From NCBI GenBank assembly GCA_023459335.1, contig JAEWUO010000007.1, forward strand, positions 1 through 64,000: 64,000 bases of DNA, written 5' to 3'. The notes beneath the pieces were generated by a model that was given only the letters and a program-made list of their open reading frames with translations, had not been told where the DNA came from and did no database searches. The stretch is from Bacillota bacterium (GTDB lineage: Bacteria; Bacillota; Clostridia; Christensenellales; CAG-138). The position numbers were made by a program, and so were the translations under genes. Positions 1 through 7,843 of the stretch are shown piece after piece (the stretch's first letter is position 1; each line of letters opens with the position of its first letter).

Positions 1-999
1 CAGCTGTTTAAGGAAACGCTGAATGTAGACATCCAGTTGCCGCTGCCGCGCCTGAAATACGCGGATGCGATGGCGCGCTATGGCTCCGACAAACCCGACA
101 CGCGCTTCGGCCTGGAGCTCGTCGATCTGAGCGACATCTTCAAAAACAGCGAGTTCTCCGTGTTCCAGAACGCGATCGCCGCAGGCGGCAGCATCCGCGC
201 GGTCAACGCAAAGGGCGCGAGCGCGGAATTTTCGCGCAAGGAGCTGGACGCGCTCGGCGAGTTCGTAAAAACCTACCGCGCAAAGGGCCTGATCTGGATG
301 AACGACAAAACAGACGGGCTCGCTTCGCCGGTGCTGAAATTCCTCACGGAGAGCGAGATCGCCGCTGTGCGCAAAGCCGCCGATTTTCAGCAGGGCGACG
401 TGCTGTTTCTTGTCGCGGACGCCGACAAGACCGTGTTCGCTTCCCTCGGCGCGCTGCGGCTCAAGCTCGCGGAAAAACTGAACCTGATCCCGAAAGACAA
501 GTTCAACCTCCTCTGGGTCACGGAATTCCCTCTGTTGGAGTGGGACGAGGAGGAGAACCGCTACAGCGCCATGCACCACCCGTTTACGAGCCCGATGGAC
601 GAAGACCTCGAAAAGCTCGACACCGACCCGGGCAACGTCCGCGCGAAAGCGTACGACATTGTATTAAACGGCGTGGAGATCGGCGGCGGATCGATCCGTA
701 TCCACTCGCAGGAGCTGCAGAAGAAGATGTTCCGCGCGCTCGGGTTTACGGACGAACAGGCGGAGTACCGTTTCGGGTTCCTCATGGACGCGTTCCGTTA
801 CGGGCCGCCGCCGCACGGCGGAATGGCGTACGGTCTCGACCGCCTCGCGATGCTGATTACGGGCAGCACGAGCATACGTGACGTGATTGCGTTCCCGAAG
901 GTGCAGAACGCATCCTGCCCGATGACCGGCGCGCCGGACTTCGTGGACGACAAGCAGTTAAAAGAACTCAATATCGTCTGCACAAAGAAAGAGGATTAA
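1..999 (+). CDS. aspS: Aspartyl-tRNA synthetase, C-terminal part (start outside window)
   Basis: This class II synthetase charges tRNA-Asp with aspartate in the cytoplasm. The frame is open from base 1, so the N-terminal OB fold and the start codon lie upstream of the window. About 332 residues are visible. The segment RLKYADAMARYGSDKPDTRF near the start is the family signature. The GAD-type insertion lies in the middle, and class II motif 3 is seen near the end (GGMAYGLDRLAMLI). The ending, with PMTGAPDFVDDKQLKEL, matches bacterial-type AspRS. The ttg at 37 is an internal codon, not the start. Whether the enzyme is discriminating (Asp only) or also makes Asp-tRNA-Asn cannot be told from this part. 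Confidence 0.96.
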   Translation, partial: QLFKETLNVDIQLPLPRLKYADAMARYGSDKPDTRFGLELVDLSDIFKNSEFSVFQNAIAAGGSIRAVNAKGASAEFSRKELDALGEFVKTYRAKGLIWMNDKTDGLASPVLKFLTESEIAAVRKAADFQQGDVLFLVADADKTVFASLGALRLKLAEKLNLIPKDKFNLLWVTEFPLLEWDEEENRYSAMHHPFTSPMDEDLEKLDTDPGNVRAKAYDIVLNGVEIGGGSIRIHSQELQKKMFRALGFTDEQAEYRFGFLMDAFRYGPPPHGGMAYGLDRLAMLITGSTSIRDVIAFPKVQNASCPMTGAPDFVDDKQLKELNIVCTKKED

Positions 1000-1003
1000 A
1001 CAA

Positions 1004-1447
1004 TTGGAAAACACCGGCTCGCACATCGGAATCGTGACGGAACTCGCCGGAAAGGACGCGAAAGTCCGCTTCCTGCGTGGCTCCGCCTGCGCGCACTGCG
1101 GCGCGTGCCTGACCGTAGGCAGCAGCGAGATGGAGATCACGCTGCCCAACACGCTCGGCGCGAAGCCGGGCGACCGCGTTTCCGTCGATCTCTCGCCGAA
1201 GCGCATGGTACAGGCGAGCCTGCTGGCTTACGCCGTTCCGCTCGCGCTGCTGATCGCGGGCGTGCTCGTCGGCAGCCGTTACGCGGACTGGGCGGGGCTC
1301 GCGCTCGGCGTCGGCGCGTGCGGAATCGGATATCTGATTTTGCGTATCGTAGAACTGAGTTCCCGGAAGAAAAAGAGTTTTCAGCCGCGCATGGAGCGCA
1401 TTCTCGAGGACGGAGAAGAGACGCCGGATCAGTCCTGCGGCGCTTAA
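1004..1447 (+). CDS. RseC/SoxR-reducing-like membrane protein
   Basis: A 147-residue protein of the RseC (SoxR-reducing system) type. It has an N-terminal soluble part with a cysteine cluster of the form CxxCxxC (CAHCGAC, about residues 27-33), then two adjacent membrane helices (about residues 68-110), then a basic tail. The family is tied to electron transfer and to Rnf or anti-sigma systems in other bacteria; in clostridia its partner is unknown. It starts at a TTG four bases after the aspS stop, so it is probably co-transcribed with aspS. No rnf or sox gene is present in the window, so its function here is inferred from the family only. Confidence 0.75.
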   Translation: MENTGSHIGIVTELAGKDAKVRFLRGSACAHCGACLTVGSSEMEITLPNTLGAKPGDRVSVDLSPKRMVQASLLAYAVPLALLIAGVLVGSRYADWAGLALGVGACGIGYLILRIVELSSRKKKSFQPRMERILEDGEETPDQSCGA

Positions 1448-1522
1448 ACACGAATCGGCTTATGTCCCGGAGGTTTCCGAGGCGCATAGTGCGGAAATAA
1501 AACGAACAGGAACACGAATGAA

Positions 1523-2770
1523 ATGAATTGGTTAGAGTCCCATGAATTCGTAGCGCAGACGGACCCTGAAATCTGGAACGCGATCACGCTTGAGGTCGGC
1601 CGCCAGCGCGACCACATCGAACTGATCGCGTCCGAAAACTTCGTTTCCCGCGCGGTGCTCGCCGCAATGGGAAGTCCCCTGACCAACAAATATGCCGAAG
1701 GGTATCCCGGAAAACGCTATTACGGCGGCTGCGAATACGTAGACATGGTGGAGACGCTCGCCATCGAGCGCGCCAAGGCGCTCTTTCATGCGGAGCACGC
1801 CAACGTTCAGCCGCACGCGGGCGCGCAGGCCAATCTCGCCGCGTATCAGGCGCTGCTGGAACCGGGTGACACCATCCTCGCGATGAACCTCAACCACGGC
1901 GGGCATCTGACGCACGGTCACAAGATCAACGAGAGCGGCAAGCTCTATCATTTCGTTCAGTACGGCGTTCGCGAGGATACGGGTTATATCGACTACGACG
2001 AGATGGAGCGCCTCGCGCACGAAAGTAAGCCGAAGCTCATCGTCGCGGGCGCGAGCGCGTATTCGCGGATCATCGATTTCGAGCGGTTCGGCAAGGTCGC
2101 AAAGGACGTCGGCGCGTATTTTATGGTGGATATGGCGCACATCTCCGGCCTCATCGCGGCGGGAGAGCATCCGAATCCGTTTCCGTATGCGGACATCGTC
2201 ACCAGCACGACGCACAAGACCCTGCGCGGCGCGCGCGGCGGACTGATCCTCTGCAAGGAGGAGTTCGCGGCGAAGATCGACAAAGCCGTGTTCCCCGGCA
2301 TGCAGGGGGGACCTTTGATGCATGTCATCGCGGCGAAGGCGATCTGCTTTCACGAGGCGATGCAGCCGGAATTCAAGGCGTATCAGCACCAGATCGTGCT
2401 CAATGCGGCGGAGCTCTGCAAGACGCTCCAGCAAAACGGGCTGAAGATTTTCTCCGGCGGCACGGACACGCACCTGATGCTCGTCGATTTAAGAGAGCTG
2501 GACGTGACGGGTTTACGGTTGCAGACGCTGTTGGATATGGCGAATATCACGGCGAATAAGAACGCGATTCCGTTCGATACCAGAAACAAGGCGGAGACGA
2601 GCGGGATGCGCTTCGGCACGCCGGCCACGACGACGCGGGGGATGAAGGAGCCGGAGATGCGGCAGATCGGGAATATGATCGCGAGGATCATCAAGGAAGG
2701 GGAGGCGGCGGTGCCGTCGGTCAAAGAGGAAGCGATTGCGATCTGCAAGCGGTTCCCGCTGTATGAATAG
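1523..2770 (+). CDS. glyA: Serine hydroxymethyltransferase
   Basis: This PLP enzyme interconverts serine and glycine and loads tetrahydrofolate with a one-carbon unit in the cytoplasm. The 415-residue length is normal. The PLP lysine is Lys232 in the segment STTHKTLRGARGG. The early block ELIASENFVSRAV and the NKYAEGYPGKRYYGGCE block are both typical. The ATG at 1523 follows a purine-rich stretch 5-10 bases upstream. A strong intrinsic terminator closes the unit at 2785, so the aspS-RseC-glyA stretch probably ends there. Confidence 0.97.
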   Translation: MNWLESHEFVAQTDPEIWNAITLEVGRQRDHIELIASENFVSRAVLAAMGSPLTNKYAEGYPGKRYYGGCEYVDMVETLAIERAKALFHAEHANVQPHAGAQANLAAYQALLEPGDTILAMNLNHGGHLTHGHKINESGKLYHFVQYGVREDTGYIDYDEMERLAHESKPKLIVAGASAYSRIIDFERFGKVAKDVGAYFMVDMAHISGLIAAGEHPNPFPYADIVTSTTHKTLRGARGGLILCKEEFAAKIDKAVFPGMQGGPLMHVIAAKAICFHEAMQPEFKAYQHQIVLNAAELCKTLQQNGLKIFSGGTDTHLMLVDLRELDVTGLRLQTLLDMANITANKNAIPFDTRNKAETSGMRFGTPATTTRGMKEPEMRQIGNMIARIIKEGEAAVPSVKEEAIAICKRFPLYE

Positions 2771-2784
2771 GTAGGGTATAATGA

Positions 2785-2813
2785 GGGCGCACCGTGCGGT
2801 GCGCCCTTCTTTA
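2785..2813 (+). terminator. Intrinsic terminator after glyA
   Basis: A 9-bp perfect stem (GGGCGCACC / GGTGCGCCC) with a GTGC loop is followed by TTCTTTA. It lies 15 bases after the glyA stop and ends where the convergent minus-strand gene at 2811 ends, so it may serve both. Confidence 0.88.
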
Positions 2814-3632
2814 CTTGAAAAGAATATCATATAGCAAGGCACTTAATACGCCGAAAAATATCGGGCCCAATATGCCGAACACAATTTTAATAATTCGGAT
2901 TCGATCTTTGTAGTCTTCAGGATTTGACCCAAAATCAAAAATGTAAGGCAGACGTGACGCGATGATGTTAGTTTTCATATTTAAAAAAATAGATAATAGA
3001 ATAAATGCTGATGTTAGTATAGTAAGTATGATTCTTGAAAGCGTGTTAGCATTCGATTTAAATATCAGAAAAACTACTGTTCCCAGTATCGCCATTAATA
3101 CGGCAGGCATGAAAGTTTCTACATAGACATTCTTAGAACGCCAAAATAATTTGGTGAAACATACCGAATGTTTATAATACAAACTATTCTCAATATAGGT
3201 TTTTAAGGAGTTCATTAATATAACACCGTTTTCAGGATTATCACTGATAACGCGTACGTAGATACTATCAAAAATGTCTATAATTCTTTTAATTCTATCA
3301 GGTGAATCATAGGTTGAAAATTCGATTCTATATTGGACTCCAGATAGATTTTTATATGTATTATTGTATGTATTACAATATATGCTTAGTTTCTTTATAC
3401 TAGTTGAACCGTGGTTCTCAAGATTAAATACTTCTTGAATTTCATCAGTTGTAATAGTTGCATTATCAGCACATACAACTTCAAAAATTATAAGATTATG
3501 AATGTCTTGTTCATTAGCACCAATACCGCGAAAGAATATTTGAATAATCTCAACTAATCGATTTAGCGAACTTTCTCTAATAAGAAACGGTCTTTTTGAC
3601 TTAAACTCAATTTCCTTCTTTACAGACTTCAT
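2811..3632 (-). CDS. AT-rich hypothetical membrane protein
   Basis: A 273-residue protein I do not recognise. The N-terminal ~160 residues are soluble, charged and isoleucine/asparagine-rich. Then come two membrane helices (about residues 178-196 and 204-222), a short loop, and a third helix at the C-terminus (about 253-271). The start ATG has a G-rich ribosome site (GGGGGT) six bases upstream on the minus strand. Codon use is strongly AT-biased compared with the flanking glyA, which suggests recent acquisition. It forms an accessory patch with the next minus-strand membrane protein. A membrane-anchored sensor or effector is possible, but nothing in the sequence proves it. Confidence 0.7.
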   Translation of the reverse strand: MKSVKKEIEFKSKRPFLIRESSLNRLVEIIQIFFRGIGANEQDIHNLIIFEVVCADNATITTDEIQEVFNLENHGSTSIKKLSIYCNTYNNTYKNLSGVQYRIEFSTYDSPDRIKRIIDIFDSIYVRVISDNPENGVILMNSLKTYIENSLYYKHSVCFTKLFWRSKNVYVETFMPAVLMAILGTVVFLIFKSNANTLSRIILTILTSAFILLSIFLNMKTNIIASRLPYIFDFGSNPEDYKDRIRIIKIVFGILGPIFFGVLSALLYDILFK

Positions 3633-3791
3633 GAACCCACCCCCAAAATTCCATTATAATTATATTTTCACAAATGTCTTAATTTGTAAATAGTATAAAA
3701 ATACTTGTTTTAGTAATTATGGAAATAAACTCTCTTTACTCGTGTTTACGATTGTGTATAATACAGATAAATCTTTACAGGAGAAAAATCC
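3633..3791. promoter_or_regulatory. Divergent intergenic region with two promoter-like sites
   Basis: An AT-rich spacer. On the minus strand it carries TATAAT-like boxes just upstream of the 2811-3632 gene. It also holds a 6-bp inverted repeat, ACAAAT-N6-ATTTGT (3670-3687), that could bind a repressor. On the plus strand there is a promoter with TTTACT (3735) and TATAAT (3757) separated by 16 bases, reading into the truncated stub at 3792. Confidence 0.45.
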
Positions 3792-3845
3792 TTGGACCCA
3801 TCAAAACTCTACGTCGAATACTACGCCAAACTCCACGACGAATGA
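3792..3845 (+). pseudogene. 17-codon stub duplicating the start of the gene at 5113
   Basis: A TTG-started frame with an AGGAGA ribosome site and its own promoter encodes LDPSKLYVEYYAKLHDE and then stops. The gene at 5113 begins VDPSKLYVEYYAKLHAE. Over 49 bases (3794-3842 against 5115-5163) I count four mismatches. The stub therefore looks like a decayed or truncated duplicate of the 5' end of that gene, left about 1.3 kb upstream, with the minus-strand membrane gene lying between the two copies. A terminator-like hairpin follows at 3866. Confidence 0.8.
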
Positions 3846-3865
3846 TGAACTCATATAGAAATTGA

Positions 3866-3893
3866 AGAAGCGCCAATGTGGCGCTTCTGTATT
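3866..3893. terminator. Hairpin between stub and convergent membrane gene
   Basis: A 10-bp stem (AGAAGCGCCA / TGGCGCTTCT) with an ATG loop, followed by GTATTT. The run of T is weak on both strands. It lies between the stub and the convergent gene ending at 3915 and could terminate either one. Confidence 0.6.
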
Positions 3894-3914
3894 TGGTCAC
3901 TCAAACTGAAATGA

Positions 3915-4682
3915 CTATTTCTTTGATGACGGATCGGCGGACGAATCGTTGTTATTCTGGCCGTTCGCATCCGTTTTGCCGGGTTTATCGGAATCGTCAT
4001 CAGATTCTTTTTCCGTCGCGACCGCCACATTGATTTTCAGCGCGCTTCTGATGATCGCCGCCAGCATCTTGTCCTGCTCGGATTCTTTACTGAACCGCCA
4101 TAGCAGGTCTACGGATGATAAAAACCGTTGATCCTCATGCAGCGATTTATGATAGTAGTTTAGTTGCTTCACGGAACTGCGATAAACGAGTAAGGTCGTG
4201 CCCGCGAAAACTTGTGTGATCATGCCTCCAACAGCGGTAAGTATGGTCTGATCCAATGTGAACAGCTTTAAAAATCCGAGCGTAGCCGCGGCTACAATCA
4301 CCGCAACGCCAATGATGCAAGAGGCAACGGCTACCCAGCAGATGATTCGCGCCTGCCGTTGGCTCCAGCTATAGTACTCGCGCATCGCTTTTAGATTGAC
4401 TTTTAGAATTGACAGAACGCCTGAATCTTTCGCGGCCGTTGCGGGAGGCGGTTGTATTTCGGGTGTAGTCTCGCTTGCAACCGAGATTTCCGACTGAGGT
4501 TCAGGAGTATAATTAATCTTTGGTTTCTTGTCCCAAGCGAGGACATCTTCAGCCGAATGGCTGGGTGCGATAATGTATGAGCGGGCAGCACTTTTTGCTA
4601 GTTGCGCATCGATTTCGACGTTCCTGTTCTCAATGATTTTACTCAATTCTCTCATGTAGGGGTCTCTGCTTCCCGATGCCAT
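3915..4682 (-). CDS. Two-TM membrane protein resembling TRADD-N-associated membrane domain proteins
   Basis: A 255-residue protein. I choose the ATG at 4682 because AAAGGAG lies seven bases upstream, overlapping a weaker ATG at 4703. Residues 1-95 are hydrophilic and Pro/Thr/Glu-rich. Then comes a helix (KAMREYYSWSQRQARI) leading into two membrane segments (about 115-137 and 146-165). Next is the block VYRSSVKQLNYYHKSLHEDQ followed by RFLSSVDLL. The C-terminal 40 residues are Asp/Ser/Asn/Lys-rich and probably disordered. The pattern of a YY-S-QA helix, two TMs, and a KQLNxYHxSLHExxRFLSSV block is what I recall of the membrane domain described next to TRADD-N domains in bacterial conflict NTPase systems. 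That assignment is from memory and needs a profile search. No NTPase partner is next to it. Confidence 0.65.
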   Translation of the reverse strand: MASGSRDPYMRELSKIIENRNVEIDAQLAKSAARSYIIAPSHSAEDVLAWDKKPKINYTPEPQSEISVASETTPEIQPPPATAAKDSGVLSILKVNLKAMREYYSWSQRQARIICWVAVASCIIGVAVIVAAATLGFLKLFTLDQTILTAVGGMITQVFAGTTLLVYRSSVKQLNYYHKSLHEDQRFLSSVDLLWRFSKESEQDKMLAAIIRSALKINVAVATEKESDDDSDKPGKTDANGQNNNDSSADPSSKK

Positions 4683-5112
4683 AAAAACTCTCCTTTCAAA
4701 CATTGTCCGTCATTACAAGTTTTCAGCTCGATTCAAAACATTAGAAGCATCCTGCGGTTGAGAAAGTTTAACACGTCGGGTCCGTCAGCGTAATCTATGT
4801 CGCTCAATCACTCCTTAAGACGAAAAGCACTTCTGTCAGCAGTTTATATTTTAACCACTTCACGCCGAATAATTGATAAAAGAATGTTTGTGAAACCAAA
4901 TCGATAGTAAATAACAATATTTAAAAGTAATACTATCACGATTTATTTAAATTGCAAGTAAAATATAGTTTATACTGAATTATAAAAAAACGATAGAATG
5001 AACCTATGCGCAGAGATGAGAGAATAAAACAGTTGCTATAAATAACAACATGGTTTACAAAATTTAATCAACTTGTAGTATAATGTGTGCATCTTATTTT
5101 TCGGAGATATTT
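4683..5112. other. AT-rich intergenic region
   Basis: About 430 bases with no convincing gene. GC content is much lower than in the housekeeping genes. The only clear signal is a plus-strand promoter at the right end (TATAAT at 5079-5084, with a TTTACA at 5054 that is slightly far at 19 bases) feeding the gene at 5113. Confidence 0.5.
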
Positions 5113-5766
5113 GTGGATCCCTCAAAACTCTACGTCGAATATTACGCCAAACTCCACGCCGAACGCGCCATGAAACTCTGGCCGCTTCGCTTTTTCAAGA
5201 GCGAACGCCCGGACTTTTTAACGCGCCGCGGTGAAATCGGTATGGAAGTCACCCGCGCGGCCATCGAAGAATGGGCGCAGCAGGAGGCGGACATGAACCG
5301 CGCCTTCGGCAGCGAGATGCCCGGCGAGGCGGTGGAGCAGACCATCCTCGCGGACTGCGAGTGCGACACGGACGCGATCGCCAACGGCGAAGAGTGCGGG
5401 GACGTGATCCCGCTCTTTGAACTCCCGCCGGATGTCAAGGAGATGCACATCGGCCGCGTGATCGAGCGCATCGCGGACAAAACCCGCGCGCTTAAGGAAT
5501 ACCGCCTCTGCAAGGAAAACTGGCTCTATGTCTTCAGCGAAACGACGGGGATCGATCGGGAGGACATGCTGCGCGTGCAGGCGTTTGTCGATTCACAGAA
5601 CGACACACTGCTGTTCAACAAAATCCTGGTTAAGGTCGGCTGCCTGTTATATGTACTCTGCAAAGGAGAAGAATTAAGCGCTGCTGAACTGAGCAGCCGC
5701 GCGCTGCTTATTATGCACCGCCGTGCGCGGCGGCTTGCGATGCGCAATCAACAGCATATTAGCTGA
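5113..5766 (+). CDS. Hypothetical protein, possibly PD-(D/E)xK nuclease-like
   Basis: A 217-residue protein. A GTG at 5113 is preferred, with CGGAG six bases upstream; an ATG at 5083 overlaps the -10 box and is unlikely. Near residues 24-42 it reads RPDFLTRRGEIGMEVTRA. That resembles the PD...E-x-EVT arrangement of some PD-(D/E)xK nuclease-fold proteins, but no clear catalytic lysine is seen, so this is only a hint. The rest is helical and charged, with a cysteine cluster CECD about residue 74. GC content is normal, unlike the AT-rich patch to its left. Its first 17 codons recur as a stub at 3792. I do not know its function. Confidence 0.65.
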   Translation: MDPSKLYVEYYAKLHAERAMKLWPLRFFKSERPDFLTRRGEIGMEVTRAAIEEWAQQEADMNRAFGSEMPGEAVEQTILADCECDTDAIANGEECGDVIPLFELPPDVKEMHIGRVIERIADKTRALKEYRLCKENWLYVFSETTGIDREDMLRVQAFVDSQNDTLLFNKILVKVGCLLYVLCKGEELSAAELSSRALLIMHRRARRLAMRNQQHIS

Positions 5767-5817
5767 AATACATTCAAAAAAGAGCCGGACTAACAAATTC
5801 ATTTTTTAGGAAATACA

Positions 5818-6957
5818 ATGCTGACGTTACAAATGGTGATCTACGGTTACTCGATTCTGGTGCTTCTGTTCCTCCTGCTGGACAGCAAGGCGAATAAGGG
5901 CGTATATTCTCATGCGTCGAATTGGTTTCGATTGATTATCTGGGCGACGATGCTGATGCTGTTTCTGGACGGGATCACGCTGGCGATGGACAAGGTCCCT
6001 GGCAAAGCGTTCTACTGGGGCGCGTATATCTTCAACACGGTTCTGTTTTCGCTGAATCTTGCGCCGATCAGCCTCTGGCTGGTGTATCTGGACGAGTGCA
6101 TTCTGACAAACGAGACGGAGAAAAAGAGGAAACGAATCGCCTATCTGATCGTAAATCTTGTGATTGCGGCGGTCGTGATCGTCAATCTTTTTACCGGCAT
6201 CCTCTTTACGATCACGCCGGAAAACCGATATGTCCGCGGCTGGGCGATCTATCTGATCATGGGCATGAATCTTGTCCTGTATTTCGGTTATCTGCCGACG
6301 CTGGCAAAATATAGAAAATTCATCAGCGGCCGGATTTTCGAACTGATCCTTGCGCTCGGCGTGCTGCCGATCATCGGCGCGGTCATCCAGGTTCTCTTCT
6401 ACGGCACCCCGATGGTATGGCCGATGATGTCCCTCGTGGCGCTTGCCGCGCATATCCTTGTGGAACGCGAGGAGATCCGGCGGGATTGCCTGACCGGACT
6501 TCGGTCCAGATCGCAGCTGGAGGCGCGCGCGCAGTATATCCTGAACAGGCATCAGCCGTTTTCCTTCATCATGCTGGACATCGACCGCTTTAAGTCGATC
6601 AACGACACGTACGGCCACGACGAGGGGGATAAGGCGCTGTGCGTGATCGCGAACCTGCTCAACAAATCCATCAAACAGGTCGACAGCGCATACCGTTACG
6701 CCGGAGACGAGTTTATCCTGATCATCGAATCCGATCATCCGGACGCGGCGGAGCGGGTCGTTTCCAGACTGGAATCGAATCTGAAAAAATACAATAAATC
6801 GGTGCAGAAACCTTATGCGCTCTCCTTCTCTACGGGAGCGGCCTTCTACGACGGGGTTCAGGAAACCGGCCTTCTCGATCTGTTCCTCAAAGCGGACGAA
6901 TTGATGTACCAGAATAAGAAAATCCGATATGGGTTATCGGCAAGTGAAACCGTCTAG
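5818..6957 (+). CDS. 7TM diguanylate cyclase (GGDEF domain)
   Basis: A 379-residue protein. The N-terminal ~215 residues hold seven predicted membrane helices, like the 7TM sensor modules found ahead of kinases and cyclases. The GGDEF domain follows, with RDCLTGLRSRSQ, then MLDIDRFKSINDTYGHDEGDKAL, then the active-site loop YAGDEF (Ala295-Phe299). The first Gly is Ala here, a variant found in active enzymes. It should make cyclic di-GMP at the membrane in response to an unknown ligand. AGGAAA sits upstream of the ATG at 5818. It converges with the nucleotidyltransferase gene 12 bases further on, with no clear terminator between them. Confidence 0.93.
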   Translation: MLTLQMVIYGYSILVLLFLLLDSKANKGVYSHASNWFRLIIWATMLMLFLDGITLAMDKVPGKAFYWGAYIFNTVLFSLNLAPISLWLVYLDECILTNETEKKRKRIAYLIVNLVIAAVVIVNLFTGILFTITPENRYVRGWAIYLIMGMNLVLYFGYLPTLAKYRKFISGRIFELILALGVLPIIGAVIQVLFYGTPMVWPMMSLVALAAHILVEREEIRRDCLTGLRSRSQLEARAQYILNRHQPFSFIMLDIDRFKSINDTYGHDEGDKALCVIANLLNKSIKQVDSAYRYAGDEFILIIESDHPDAAERVVSRLESNLKKYNKSVQKPYALSFSTGAAFYDGVQETGLLDLFLKADELMYQNKKIRYGLSASETV

Positions 6958-6969
6958 GGTCTGTGATCG

Positions 6970-7776
6970 TCAGTCTCCGGAAAGTAATTGCAACTCAAAG
7001 CACATCTGATGCCATATCCCGTACGATTCAGCGAGCGTTTCCGCGTCCGCACCAAGACGGAGTGCCTGAAGCAGGCGGAATTCGCAGTCCGCGGGTTTGA
7101 GGGAAAAGCCGCGCAAGTAATCCAGCGAACGTTTCCGGCTGGGAAAGTATACGCGGTTGAGCGCGAACAGCGCCTGCAGAAAATGATCCAGCGCGGAGTC
7201 GATCGTCGCGTGATAGAAGAGCACGTCCCCGCGCAGAACCGCGCGCTGAAAATCTTCGGAGTCGTCGATTTTCGGCAAATTGCCGGCCAGAACGGCGGAC
7301 CGCAGCGCGTCGGGGTACGACACGCACTGTTTTTTCAGGGAGGATATCAACCCCTGAGGATCGAAAAACACATGCATTCCCAGAATCGAAGCGCATCGGC
7401 CAGTGGGATAAAAATAGTTGTTTTCGCGCTGTGTGCGTTCACCTCGTAATATGGAGTCAATTGAAGTAAGGAACGCATCCTGCGAAAAATACATCGGATA
7501 CACTTCCTGCCTGCCTATCAGGAGAGAATCCACAAGCCCCCAGTGCGGATCTTCCGTTTCTCCATATTCCGAGACGCATAAATCCGCAGAGACGGAAGCG
7601 TACAGCGCCGCGCGTTCCGTCTTGGAAGGCAGACAATCGCAGAAGACAAACAGGTCGATGTCGCTGAATCCGTCGTCCGGCAAGGCGGCTCCGCCCGTTT
7701 TTCCGAACGCAAGGACGCGGTCCGCCGTCTTCAGCGTATCGATCAATTGATAAAAAGTCGTTTCAATGCGCGGCAT
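6970..7776 (-). CDS. Nucleotidyltransferase-fold protein
   Basis: A 268-residue protein with the polymerase-beta-type signature GFSDIDLFVF (Gly36-Phe45), in which Asp39 and Asp41 are the expected metal ligands. A downstream helical region lies about residues 150-265 (YPDALRSAVLAGNLP, then SALDHFLQALFALNRVYFP). The arrangement resembles the aminoglycoside/lincosamide-nucleotidyltransferase-like and DUF4037 families, whose real substrates are mostly unknown. It lies 67 bases downstream of the large lipoprotein gene on the same strand and may be co-transcribed. Its ribosome site is weak (GAGATGAAG). A resistance role should not be assumed. Confidence 0.8.
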   Translation of the reverse strand: MPRIETTFYQLIDTLKTADRVLAFGKTGGAALPDDGFSDIDLFVFCDCLPSKTERAALYASVSADLCVSEYGETEDPHWGLVDSLLIGRQEVYPMYFSQDAFLTSIDSILRGERTQRENNYFYPTGRCASILGMHVFFDPQGLISSLKKQCVSYPDALRSAVLAGNLPKIDDSEDFQRAVLRGDVLFYHATIDSALDHFLQALFALNRVYFPSRKRSLDYLRGFSLKPADCEFRLLQALRLGADAETLAESYGIWHQMCFELQLLSGD

Positions 7777-7843
7777 TGTATCTTCATCTCACTTATCAAC
7801 CAAGAAATCATTATAGTTTTCTCATCATAACTCAAAATCCATG

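Noticed and set aside
5083..5112. ATG start at 5083 for the nuclease-like gene
   Set aside because: The ATG lies inside the -10 box and has no ribosome site; the GTG at 5113 has one and matches the duplicated stub.
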